From Desulfurivibrio alkaliphilus AHT 2 (GTDB lineage: Bacteria > Desulfobacterota > Desulfobulbia > Desulfobulbales > Desulfurivibrionaceae), in NCBI RefSeq assembly GCF_000092205.1, contig NC_014216.1, positions 2,981,742 to 3,045,741 on the forward strand: a DNA stretch of 64,000 nucleotides, read 5' to 3'. Below, piece by piece: positions 26,241 through 34,748 of this stretch (within the stretch, counting starts at the first letter, position 1; the number at the start of each line of letters is the position of its first letter). A model generated the notes under the pieces. The model did no database searches. It was not told where the DNA came from and worked only from the letters and a program-made list of their open reading frames with translations. The position numbers were made by a program, and so were the translations under genes.

Positions 26241-26723
26241 GAAAGAGCGCGAAAGCCGTCGCGGCCAATATGCTTATTATGGCGCCAATGGCCAAGTCGA
26301 TACGATTGATGACTATCTTTTTGATGGAACACGAATACTTGTTGCGGAAGATGGTGGTTTTTTTTCTGATCCTGTTCGTGGCGTTGCCTACGTTGCGCAT
26401 GGCAAGTTCTGGGTTAACAACCATGCGCATGTGCTGGAATGCCTGGCTTCAACCCCTGAAAATTTCTGGGTAGCTTACTTTAATCAGCTTGATTGGAGCC
26501 CATATGTCCGAGGTATGACAAGGGCAAAGCTCAATCAGTCAGTTATGCAGCAAATAGTCATGCCTATACCGCCCCTGGCCGAACAACACCGCATCGTCGA
26601 AAAAGTCGATGAACTCATGGCCCTCTGCGACCGGCTGGAGCAGCAGACCAACGACCAACTCGCCGCCCATGAAACCCTCGTCGAAACCCTGCTCGACACC
26701 CTGACCCGCTCCGCTGACGCCAC
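26241..26723 (+). pseudogene. hsdS: hsdS fragment 2 (end of first recognition domain and central spacer)
   Basis: Reading continues in frame from fragment 1. It completes the first recognition domain (YLFDGTRILVAEDGGFF, KLNQSVMQQIVMPIPPL) and enters the central conserved helix (AEQHRIVEKVDELMALCDRL, then TLLDTLTRSADA). It ends in the 5-base duplication GCCAC (26719-26723) of the IS21 insertion. Confidence 0.92.
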
Positions 26724-26807
26724 TGTTAATGATCACCCTAATGGAGCCACCCATGATCAGCTAATGGAGCCACCCTCAAGTGGCCATTTTGGGGCTCCGG
26801 ACGGTTT

Positions 26808-27593
26808 TTAATTTTTGCCTTTTTTAACGTTTTCGGCAACCTCGTTTTTGGGGTATTTGGGCAGCGGCCTGGCCGCTCGAAAACTTTTGCCGTCCAAGAG
26901 CAGGGAGTAAGCGCCGTGGCGGATGCGGTCGATGGTGGCCGAGCCCAGCAGTTTATTGGGGAAGGCGTCGCCCCACTCGTTGAGATCCAGGTTGCTGGTG
27001 ATGATGGTGGAACGGCGCTCGTAACGTTCTCCAATCAGATCATGGATATCCTCATCCTGGGGGGTACGCAGGGGTTTGAGGCCAAAGTCGTCAATGATCA
27101 GCAGGTCGACCTTGGCCAGGGCGTTAAGCCGCCGTTCATAGGCGTTGGTGGCGCGGGCGGCGTGGAGTTGGCCCAGCATCTTGGTCTGGGTGGTGAAGAG
27201 CACATCGTAGCCCATTCTGACCGCGCAGTGGCCGATGGCCTGGGCGATATGGCTCTTGCCGGTGCCGCAGGGGCCGACCACCAGCAGGTTGGCGCCCTCT
27301 TCCAGGAAACGGCAGGTGGCCAAGTCCATGATCAGGGCGCGGTTGATGTTGGGGTTGAAGGAGAAGTCGAACTCCTCCAGGGTTTTGTGGTTACGGAAGT
27401 TGGCCCGGCGGACACGCATGGCGAACTTGCGCTGGGAACGGCGGGCGACTTCGTCCTGTACCAGCATGGCCAGGAAGTCGGTGTAGGCCAGCTTTTCCTC
27501 GATGGCCTGGCGGTTTCTGGCTTCCAGGGAATCAAGGATGCCGGAGAGTCGCAACTGTTTGAGCATGGGGATCAGTTCGGGCATGGGGTTCAT
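26808..27593 (-). CDS. istB: IS21 helper ATPase IstB
   Basis: A 261-residue AAA+ ATPase related to DnaC, which helps IstA choose a target. Walker A is GPCGTGKSH (about 107-115), Walker B LLIIDDFG, sensor-1 IITSNLDLNEW. AAGGAGG lies 8 bases before the ATG. It follows istA by 15 bases. Complete. Confidence 0.94.
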   Translation of the reverse strand: MNPMPELIPMLKQLRLSGILDSLEARNRQAIEEKLAYTDFLAMLVQDEVARRSQRKFAMRVRRANFRNHKTLEEFDFSFNPNINRALIMDLATCRFLEEGANLLVVGPCGTGKSHIAQAIGHCAVRMGYDVLFTTQTKMLGQLHAARATNAYERRLNALAKVDLLIIDDFGLKPLRTPQDEDIHDLIGERYERRSTIITSNLDLNEWGDAFPNKLLGSATIDRIRHGAYSLLLDGKSFRAARPLPKYPKNEVAENVKKGKN

Positions 27594-27608
27594 TAAGCTT
27601 CCTCCTTA

Positions 27609-29117
27609 TCAGTGAAAAAGTTGTTGGCGCTGGAAGCGGCCCTGGCCGCGGTAGGCCACGCCGGCCGCCACCGGTTCCGTTTCCGGGGGCTGTTGGTCAA
27701 GCCCCTTGCCGAGGATGGTTTTGACCGTGATGTATTGGGGGCTGTCGTAGATCAGCGCCCGGTGACAGGCGGCTTCCAGCCGCTCCGGGCCGTATTTGCC
27801 GGCCAACCGGAGCACCCCCTGGGCCGCCCGGAGATGATCAACCACCCGGTGGCTCAACAGCCGCTTGACCAGGTGGTGGCAGCGGGGACCGATCTCACCG
27901 GCCTGTTTGAGGCACCACTGGGGATCGCGCATCAGGTAGGCGACGGCGTCCGGTGGTAGGTGGTCGACACAGGTGGCCTTCTGGCCGGGTCGGGCACAGC
28001 GGGGATGGACCGCCACCTGTTGATGCTGGTGGTAGATCTTGACGGTGGTTTCCGTCGCCTTGACCCACAGCTTTTTGTGCACCAGCTTGAAGGGGGCGGA
28101 GTAGTAGGCTTTGTCGAACTGGAGATGGCAGTTGCCGTGCAGCTTGTGCTCGGCCCAAACCGCCAACTCCGGGGCCACGGCGGGCAAAGGTTTAAGAAAA
28201 GCCTTCTCCGCCTCGGCGAACATGACCAGCGGCTTTTGCTTGGTGGTGCCGTGGCTACGGTTGCCGGCCGTTGCCAGCACCCACTCCTTAAGCTGACGAT
28301 TGGCGTCGACCAAGCTACGGAACTCGCGCAAGGGCAGGAAGTTGTTTTTGACGTATTTGACGCCGGATTCCACCCGCCCCTTCATCTGGGGTTGGCGCGG
28401 CGGGCAGGGCGAGATCAGAAAGCCGTAACCTTCGGCAAACTCGGCGTAGGAACGGTTCACCGCCGGATCGTGCCAGCAGGCCTTGATGATCCCGGCCTTG
28501 AGGTTGTCGATCATCACCTTGGCCGGCACCCCGCCGAAGAACTCGAAGGCCCGGCGGTGACAACCCAGCCAGGTCGCCACCTTCTGGTCGCGGACGATCT
28601 CGGCGTACTGGTGCCGGCTGAAGGCCAGGGTCATGACGAACACCCAGGTGGAAAACGGCTTGCCGGTCTGGGAATCAAGCAGCTTGGGGCCGGAACCGAA
28701 GTCCACCTGGGCCGCTTCGCCGGGAGCAAAGTCCAGCATTACCGTGGCTTGAGGGTTGTCCTCTTTGAGGGTCTTAAGAAAACGTCTGACCGAGGAGTAG
28801 CTGCCGGTAAAGCCATGCTCACGCACCAGGGCCTGGTACATGGTGGTGCCGTTGATCCCGGCCGCCTGCCAGGTCTTGAGCTGCTCCTGGTACGGCAGCA
28901 GCATCGGCACCGCCGATTCGCCCGGGGCCGGCAGCGCGAGCACCTTGGCCAGCTCGGCATCATCCGGCAACTCTTGGGCGGGATCGAGCCAGCCCTGCTG
29001 CTGAGCCAAGGCCCGTAACTGCGCGGCCTTGCGGCGGCCCATCAGCTTAGCCTTGGCGATCTGGCGGTCGGATTGAACCGACCGCATTTGGGTAAGAACT
29101 TGACGGTATTGAAACAT
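27609..29117 (-). CDS. istA: IS21 transposase IstA
   Basis: The 502-residue transposase has an N-terminal DNA-binding region (QMRSVQSDRQIAKAKLMGRR) and an RNase H-like DDE core: first Asp in AQVDFGSG, second in VMIDNLKAG, Glu in QMKGRVESGVKYVK. A C-terminal basic beta domain follows. I chose the ATG at 29117 because AGGAGG lies 6 bases upstream; a longer start at 29138 has none. Complete, so the element may still be active. Confidence 0.93.
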   Translation of the reverse strand: MFQYRQVLTQMRSVQSDRQIAKAKLMGRRKAAQLRALAQQQGWLDPAQELPDDAELAKVLALPAPGESAVPMLLPYQEQLKTWQAAGINGTTMYQALVREHGFTGSYSSVRRFLKTLKEDNPQATVMLDFAPGEAAQVDFGSGPKLLDSQTGKPFSTWVFVMTLAFSRHQYAEIVRDQKVATWLGCHRRAFEFFGGVPAKVMIDNLKAGIIKACWHDPAVNRSYAEFAEGYGFLISPCPPRQPQMKGRVESGVKYVKNNFLPLREFRSLVDANRQLKEWVLATAGNRSHGTTKQKPLVMFAEAEKAFLKPLPAVAPELAVWAEHKLHGNCHLQFDKAYYSAPFKLVHKKLWVKATETTVKIYHQHQQVAVHPRCARPGQKATCVDHLPPDAVAYLMRDPQWCLKQAGEIGPRCHHLVKRLLSHRVVDHLRAAQGVLRLAGKYGPERLEAACHRALIYDSPQYITVKTILGKGLDQQPPETEPVAAGVAYRGQGRFQRQQLFH

Positions 29118-29379
29118 CTCGAACCTCCTGTTGGCCATCGGCTATCCCTCCTGAAAATGGGTTTTTCAGGGGGATATAGCCGATCCGCAGAAAGTCCGGG
29201 ACCCGTTTATGAACTTAAGGGAAGGGGTGGCGCCATTAGCTGATCCGCAAGTGGCTCCATTAGCTGATCACGCCATGGCTCCATTAGCTGATCACGCCAT
29301 GGCTCCATTAAGCTGATCCTTAACTGGCTCCATTAGCTGATCACGAAGTGGCTCCATAGGGGTGATCATTAACAGCCAC

Positions 29380-30229
29380 CGAACTGGCCGCCAACTGGAC
29401 CCGCCTCCAAAGCCACTTCGACACCCTGTTCACCACAGAATCCAGCATCGACCGCCTAAAACAAACCATCCTTCAACTGGCCGTCATGGGCCGGCTCGTC
29501 CCTCAAGACCCCAGGGACGAACCAGCCTCGGTCCTGCTGGAAAAAATAGCGACAGAAAAAGCCCGCCTGGTAAAAGAAGGCAAAATCAAGAAGACGAAGC
29601 CGTTACCGGAAATTTACGATGAGGAAAAGCCGTTTGATTTGCCGTATGGCTGGGAGTGGTGCCGTTTCCCCGATATTGGTGAGTTGGCAAGGGGTAAATC
29701 CAAACATAGACCACGCAATGACCCCACCCTTTACATTGACGGAAAGACGCCGTTGGTTCAAACTGGTGATGTTGCAAGGGCTGACAGGGAAATAAAAACT
29801 TTCACGGCTTTATACAATCAAGCCGGCGTTGATCAGAGCAAGTTATGGAAAGCAGGCACTCTTTGTATTACCATTGCAGCAAATATCGGCGACACGGGAA
29901 TCCTCGGATTCGATGCCTGCTTTCCCGATAGTGTTGTTGGTTTCACACCGTTTGACGACAGGTTGAAGAACGAATATTTTGAATATTACTTAAGGACCGC
30001 CAAGAAAAATCTGGAAGAATTTGCGCCCTCAACTGCCCAGAAAAACATCAATCTTGAGGTTCTTCAAAATATTCTTGTACCATTACCGCCAGCAGGGGAG
30101 TTGGTGCGAATAGTTAAGAAAATAGATAAATTAATAGCTCTCTGTGATCACCTTAAAGTCCGTTTTACGCAGATCAGCCAAAACCAGCATCTTATAGCTG
30201 AGGCTATGGTAATCAATGCAGTTGCTTGA
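29380..30229 (+). pseudogene. hsdS: hsdS fragment 3 (second recognition domain)
   Basis: Reading resumes in frame after the IS21 duplication (ELAANWTRLQSHFDTLF) and repeats the conserved spacer found at the N-terminus (LILQ-type LKQTILQLAVMGRLVP, LLEKIATEKARLVKEGK). A second recognition domain follows (LPYGWEWCRFPDIGELA) ending in KNINLEVLQNILVPLPPAGE and the closing helix. Stop at 30229. The C-terminal part is more AT-rich than the rest, which fits recombinational exchange of recognition domains. Confidence 0.9.
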
Positions 30230-30632
30230 TATACCGTGCAAAAGTTGGGCCAAGCATTATTTTCTTCTTGAAGCCACCTGGGAAATTGAGTAGCGTCATC
30301 GAAAAGGTGCGTAGATAAGCCAAAATGCCAAGTCGGGGAAGAAGGCATGAATGAGCCGAACTTATTAAGAACTACATTGATTGGCGGACATTTGTCGACC
30401 ACGACAACCTACCGAAACCAAACGGTTTTACCACATACTCGGTGTTCGCCAATCAGCGAAGGTTTTAATAACACCAGTCAGAACAAACCGCAAGCCGCTC
30501 GAGGTATGTCACTTTGGGCGGCTTTTCAATGTCTTGTGCTATTACCTGACAACAGGCAGGAATCTGTGTGCACAATTTTTTTGATATTTTTGCCTAAACC
30601 ACGGTTAGAAGCTTCAACTCAAGGAGATACAC
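30230..30632. other. 403-bp region with a gene remnant
   Basis: No intact gene is visible. At 30362-30473 lies one arm of a long inverted repeat (see separate entry). Further on, GGTTAGAAG at about 30602 lies about 30 bases before the next start codon, the position where an integron cassette boundary would fall. Confidence 0.4.
30362..30473 (+). repeat. 112-bp inverted repeat, left copy (gene-end remnant)
   Basis: It matches 39384-39495 in reverse orientation with about one mismatch. One frame reads IKNYIDWRTFVDHDNLPKPN and on to a stop (TTTTAA), and both copies keep this frame and stop, so it is probably the 3' end of an unidentified gene. The two copies bracket the helicase-nuclease region. 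Confidence 0.8.
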
Positions 30633-30971
30633 ATGGCTTGGACAATCGAAGCAGCATTTGAAGATGAAGCTATCGAACGCACAGAGAAAACCGACGAGGG
30701 GTACTCATTTTGGTTGAAAGGCATCCCCACGGAAATCCGCGTCGTGTTGTCGATCAATCCTGCTCGCGGTGGCTGCAACTTTCACCTTAGCCACTTCATC
30801 CACACGCCCAAGCAAATTGGACCGTATCGCCCGAGTCGGCCTTGGGGTGACGACGAAGCCTACGCACTCCAATTAGCCGTAACCGCTATTACGCAGCACT
30901 ACAGAGACGCTGTAAAAGCTGGTATCGCTCCCAATGCGGATTGGTTGGTTGAAAATGAATTTGGCATCTAA
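30633..30971 (+). CDS. small hypothetical protein
   Basis: A 112-residue acidic protein with no membrane segment or motif I recognise (contains WLKGIPTEIRVVLSINPARG and PSRPWGDDEAYA). AAGGAG lies 7 bases before the ATG, so it is probably translated. An attC-like hairpin follows directly. Its small size, isolated promoterless look and orientation match an integron cassette gene, which is a hypothesis. Confidence 0.6.
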   Translation: MAWTIEAAFEDEAIERTEKTDEGYSFWLKGIPTEIRVVLSINPARGGCNFHLSHFIHTPKQIGPYRPSRPWGDDEAYALQLAVTAITQHYRDAVKAGIAPNADWLVENEFGI

Positions 30972-31034
30972 CACTACCCTCAACCGGACCTGCGCGAAAA
31001 GCCGCGCAGGCCGGTTAGCTTCACGTTTGTTATC
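30966..31034 (+). other. candidate attC-like recombination hairpin
   Basis: After the stop of the small gene the sequence reads ATCTAAC (matching RYYYAAC), CTCAACCGG, A, CCTGCGCG, a short loop, CGCGCAGG, CCGGTTAG and TGTTATC. The arms pair with an extrahelical A and a mismatch spacer, as attC sites do, but the right core is not a perfect GTTRRRY. The next start codon follows 25 bases later. No integron integrase is in the window. Confidence 0.4.
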
Positions 31035-31058
31035 TCTGTATAAACAACGCTATATCGC

Positions 31059-31808
31059 ATGATTACTCAACATGTTCCAGATCGTTGGCAAGCATTGCAG
31101 GCCGAAGTTGGCCGCATTCTTTCCGAATGTGGTTTCTCCGTCGAAGTAGAGCGCAAAATTCAATCTGCTCGAGGCACTATTGAAATTGACGTGTACGCGG
31201 AGGAGACTGTCCGGGGAAGGAAGTACGCCATCGCCTGTGAATGCAAACATTGGAAGTCACGCATCCCCCAAGCTGTCGTCCATGGGTTCAGAACGGTAGT
31301 TCAAGAGATAGGTGCCAATATTGGGTACATAGTTTCCATGGAGGGTTTTCAATTGGGGGCCATAATTGCAAGCGACCTTACCAACTTAAAGCTCGTGACT
31401 TGGCAGGAATTTCAAGACATCTTCGAGGAAAGTTGGTTCGAAGAGTTCTTCTCAAAAGAGATAGACGAAAAGCTGGGTGGCTTAATGACCTATGCCGAAC
31501 CAATCCTGCCAGCATGGTTTGAACAGATGACTGAGGAGGACAGGGTTAAGTATTTCTCGCTCAAAGAAAAACATGACCTGTTCGGAATAGTTATGCAGTC
31601 TCTAGGCCCTTATAGCCGTCTTCTGCACAAAGATCCAATCCAGGCGCTGCCGCTGCGTGCGAGGCTCAAGCCTGATCCACTATTAAGCACGATTCCAGAT
31701 CACATTTTGGACGAAACTGCTTACCGTGAACTCTTGGATGCTTCGATTACTCATGGTGAAGCGGCTCTTGCCGAGTTCAGAGTTTTGCGAAACAAGTATG
31801 CGACATAA
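31059..31808 (+). CDS. Mrr-like restriction endonuclease-fold protein
   Basis: The 249-residue protein's N-terminal half is a PD-(D/E)xK nuclease domain of the Mrr_cat type: an early Glu (QAEVGRIL), Asp in GTIEIDVYAEE and Glu-x-Lys in IACECKHWKS, then the Gln-like helix (VVHGFRTVVQEIGA). The C-terminal half is of unknown fold. It precedes the broken helicase-nuclease gene by 98 bases on the same strand and could belong to the same defence unit. No strong ribosome site was seen at the ATG. Confidence 0.7.
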   Translation: MITQHVPDRWQALQAEVGRILSECGFSVEVERKIQSARGTIEIDVYAEETVRGRKYAIACECKHWKSRIPQAVVHGFRTVVQEIGANIGYIVSMEGFQLGAIIASDLTNLKLVTWQEFQDIFEESWFEEFFSKEIDEKLGGLMTYAEPILPAWFEQMTEEDRVKYFSLKEKHDLFGIVMQSLGPYSRLLHKDPIQALPLRARLKPDPLLSTIPDHILDETAYRELLDASITHGEAALAEFRVLRNKYAT

Positions 31809-31813
31809 ACAGA

Positions 31814-31856
31814 CTCTTGCAGCGGATCGCAAAAGGCCGCGCCCGCTGAAGAGCGA
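31814..31856 (+). repeat. hairpin between nuclease and helicase genes
   Basis: CTCTTGCAGCGG pairs with CCGCTGAAGAG leaving one bulged G. The shape recalls an attC stem, but the outer core sites do not match, so it may simply be a terminator-like hairpin. Confidence 0.4.
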
Positions 31857-31906
31857 CGGCTAGCATAATAATTGAGTTGATGTGACTAAATAGCGGAGCT
31901 TTTATA

Positions 31907-32611
31907 ATGAAATATGTACTTCCAGTAAACCATGGTTTATCTGAAAGGGTCATCAAAACTTTGATGTTCACCGAAGATGGTGGTCCATCACTTACCGATG
32001 CGCAATATGCAGCTCTTAAAGCTGGCATAGGCACCGGTAGCAGCGCATTAGTTGTTTCTCCCACTTCAACCGGAAAGACACAGATCGCCGTTTGGGCTAT
32101 CGCAAATGGCATTGAGGCGAACGCAAATACCGTCTATTTAGTAACTCATCGGGCTCTGGCAAAACAAAAATTTGAGGATTTCAAAAAGTTGCTGAGTGCA
32201 GAATATTTTAAAGGAGACCTTTCTGGAATTGTCCTCGCAACCGGTGATAATGTGGTTAATGGCAAAGGCGAGTGTCCTGCAGACCCGCTAAGATCCCAGC
32301 TACTTGTCGCTACCTATGAGAAATACTTGGCAATGCTATCTGCTTCTGGTGTGCCTTCGTCGATGGCTAATACCGTTGTAGTGTGTGACGAAATCCAGTT
32401 GCTAGGTGACAAATATCGTGGACAGAATGTAGAGGTCCTTCTTACCCTCTTAAGAAATGCTGGATGGAAACAATTTGTTGGTCTTTCGGCAGTCCTTTAT
32501 CCAAAAGATGCAGAAGAGCTTTCTAGTTGGCTCAATGTTACTCTGGTCCGTGTTACTACTCGCGAAAAAGATCTTCGATATGAGTATTGGAGCACATCAG
32601 GCATAGAAAGT
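31907..32611 (+). pseudogene. helicase-nuclease fragment 1 (RecA-like domain 1), cut by IS256
   Basis: The ATG at 31907 opens a Ski2-like SF2 helicase: Walker A SPTSTGKTQIAV, motif Ia LVTHRALA, DExH-box variant VVCDEIQLLGD, and motif III GLSAVLYP. It ends in the 9-base duplication ATAGAAAGT (32603-32611). Joining 31907-32611, 34006-34748 and 36291-37737 gives exactly 2,895 bases, one uninterrupted 964-residue frame. A PD-(D/E)xK nuclease lies at the far C-terminus. This looks like an anti-phage helicase-nuclease; the family is not recognised with certainty. Confidence 0.88.
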
Positions 32612-33996
32612 GAGTTATTGTCAAATCTGGTGTACGGAGTCCTCAGGCGGCCATCCGCATAGGTTGATCTGACACCTTGATTCCGTTTTTGAATTGTATG
32701 CCGGTGACGACCTCAGCCAGCCGGCGAAATCCCTTGATCTTTTTCCATCTTTTTTCAGCGCTTTGCAGCAGCTTAAAGACCATGGTCAGGGTGGTGTCCC
32801 TGGAACCGCAGTTCCGTGATCTCTTGCTGCGCAGGCGCACAGTGGCAAAGGCCGACTCGATGGGGTTGGTGGTCCTGATATGCACCCAGTGTTCGGCTGG
32901 AAAATCGTAAAAAGCCAGCAACTCGTCCCGGTCCTTGGCCAGGCACTCCATGGCCTTGGGGTATTTGTCTTCGAAACGGGCCAGCATACGATCAAAAGCC
33001 TGGCTGGCATCTTCCTTGGTCTCAGCCATCCAGATATCATGCAAATCAGCCTTGGCCTTGAGCTGAAGCTTTTTGGGCATCTTGTTCAGCACGTTGGCCG
33101 TTTTGTGAACCCAGCAGCGTTGGTGGCGGGTCTTCGGATAGACCCTGCCCAAGGCGTTCCAGAACCCCAAGGAACCATCGCCAACCGCCAACTCGGGGCC
33201 TGTGGTCAGGCCCCGAGCCCGCAGCCCGGCGAGAAGTTCATACCAGCTGTCGCTTGACTCCCGGTAGCCATCCTCCACCGCTATCAGTTCCTTGTGCCCC
33301 TGGTCGGTAACTCCAATGATCACCAGCAGGCAAAGCTTGTCATCCATGCGGACGTTGCTGTAGATGCCATCCACCCACCAGTAAACGTAGCGTTTTCCGT
33401 TCAGGTCACGTTGCCGCCATTTGGTGTGCTCGGCCAGCCATTTGGCTTTCAAGCGGGAGATGGTGTTGGCCGACAACCCCTTGGCCTGTTCCCCGAGGAG
33501 TGCGGCCAGGGCCTCCTGGTAATCGCCGGTGGAAATTCCTCGCAGGTAAAGCCAGGGCAGCAACTCATCGACACTGCGCGCCCGCTTCAGATAAGGCGGC
33601 AACAAACTGCTGTTGAACTTGAGGCCTTGGCCGCTACGATCTCGCACCTTGGGAACTTTGACCTCGACATCGCCGATTCCGGTCTGGATCGTGCGACCGG
33701 GAAGATAGCCGTTTCGGACCACTGTCCTGCGGCCATCTTCCAAGCGGCTGGAGTATTGGGCCATGAAGGCCTGTAATTCAGCTTCTACGGCCTGGGCAAT
33801 CAGCATCCTGGCACCATCGCGCAAAAGGTCGGTAAGCGGGTCGGCGACATTGTTTCCTTGTTGTGAAAGAGCGGTTGGGGTAGACTTGGTCATGGCGTAT
33901 CCTCCTGTGTTGGCTGTGATCGTCGTGGTGATCAATCAACCTGGATGATACGCCATTTTCCTCAGTTATCCCATACACCAGATTTGACTATAACCC
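32612..33996 (-). mobile_element. IS256-family element
   Basis: The 1,385-bp element's terminal inverted repeats run GRGTTATNGTCAAATCTGG and on, and the target duplication is ATAGAAAGT (32603-32611 and 33997-34005). Removing the element and one duplication restores the helicase frame (SGIES-VITSK). One transposase gene, minus strand. Confidence 0.92.
32643..33893 (-). CDS. IS256-family (Mutator-type) transposase
   Basis: A 416-residue DDE transposase: first Asp in WWVDGIYSNVR, second in AVGDGSLGFWNAL with the following HQRCWVHKTANVL signature, and Glu in TTNPIESAFATVR. I chose the ATG at 33893 (MTKSTPTAL), with AGGAGG upstream; the frame extends to 33935. The protein is complete. Confidence 0.93.
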   Translation of the reverse strand: MTKSTPTALSQQGNNVADPLTDLLRDGARMLIAQAVEAELQAFMAQYSSRLEDGRRTVVRNGYLPGRTIQTGIGDVEVKVPKVRDRSGQGLKFNSSLLPPYLKRARSVDELLPWLYLRGISTGDYQEALAALLGEQAKGLSANTISRLKAKWLAEHTKWRQRDLNGKRYVYWWVDGIYSNVRMDDKLCLLVIIGVTDQGHKELIAVEDGYRESSDSWYELLAGLRARGLTTGPELAVGDGSLGFWNALGRVYPKTRHQRCWVHKTANVLNKMPKKLQLKAKADLHDIWMAETKEDASQAFDRMLARFEDKYPKAMECLAKDRDELLAFYDFPAEHWVHIRTTNPIESAFATVRLRSKRSRNCGSRDTTLTMVFKLLQSAEKRWKKIKGFRRLAEVVTGIQFKNGIKVSDQPMRMAA

Positions 33997-34005
33997 ATAG
34001 AAAGT

Positions 34006-34748
34006 GTTATCACCTCGAAACCTGAAGAAATTACACATGTATCTCTTCCGACAGGTGCTACCCCTGACGTACTTAAGGTGATAAGGAATTTCGAAAAACA
34101 AACGCGGCCTCCTTTTCCTGTAATTGTATTTTGCATGAGAAAACAAGATGTTCACGAACTCGCTTCAGCTGACTTGGAATATCGAATAGCTAAGAGAGGT
34201 CATCAGGTCCCATTAGATTTTGGAGATCTTCCCGTTACTACATCCAATTCCTTTCTCTCGAAAGCACTTGCACATCGAATAGCGATTCACAGTACTGACC
34301 TTACAGATGAGGAAAGAAAAATTGTTGAAGATGGCTTAATAAACGGAAAAGTTGATGTAGTATACGCTACATCAACCCTAGCTGCTGGAGTCAATTTCCC
34401 ATTAGGTGCAGCAATATTTTACCGATGGCAAAGATATAGTTTCGACGAAAGAGCGCATCTTCCAATAAATCCCGCGGAGTTTCACAACATGGCTGGACGA
34501 GTCGGTAGGATGGGCTCAGACCATGAAGAGGGGCGAGTAATTTTTTTCCCTGAAACAGGATCGTTTTCAGACTCTTATAAAAGATATCTGGAATTAGATG
34601 CACTCCCCCCTATTGTATGTAGAATTGGTTCAGCTGCTTTCGATCAGTTGAGTCTTCAGTTAGTTGCTTCAGGTCTATGCCATACGCGTGATGATGTTAA
34701 GAAATTGGTTTGTACATCTTTTAGTGGGCTTCGCGAAGAAGATTATAA
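34006..34748 (+). pseudogene. helicase-nuclease fragment 2 (RecA-like domain 2), cut by IS4-like copy 2
   Basis: It continues fragment 1 in frame. It holds the second helicase domain: VIVFCMRKQDVHELA (motif IV region), ATSTLAAGVNFP (motif V) and FHNMAGRVGRMG (motif VI, the GR-x-GR arginine fingers of Ski2-type helicases). It ends in the 7-base duplication ATTATAA (34742-34748). Confidence 0.9.

Larger units (their letters stand above)
26724..29374 (-). mobile_element. IS21-family element with multiple terminal repeats
   Basis: The 2,651-bp element has ends TGTTAATGATCACCC and a 5-base target duplication GCCAC (26719-26723 and 29375-29379). It carries istA and istB on the minus strand. Internal terminal repeats built on GGCTCCATTAGCTGATC recur about five times at 29230-29360 and twice in reverse at 26736-26780, as expected for IstA binding sites. 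Confidence 0.93.

Noticed and set aside
29221-29360. CRISPR-like array of short direct repeats (GGCTCCATTAGCTGATC)
   Set aside because: The repeats are irregularly spaced, lie at the end of the IS21 element and recur inverted at its other end, as IstA binding sites do; there are no spacers of constant length and no cas genes.
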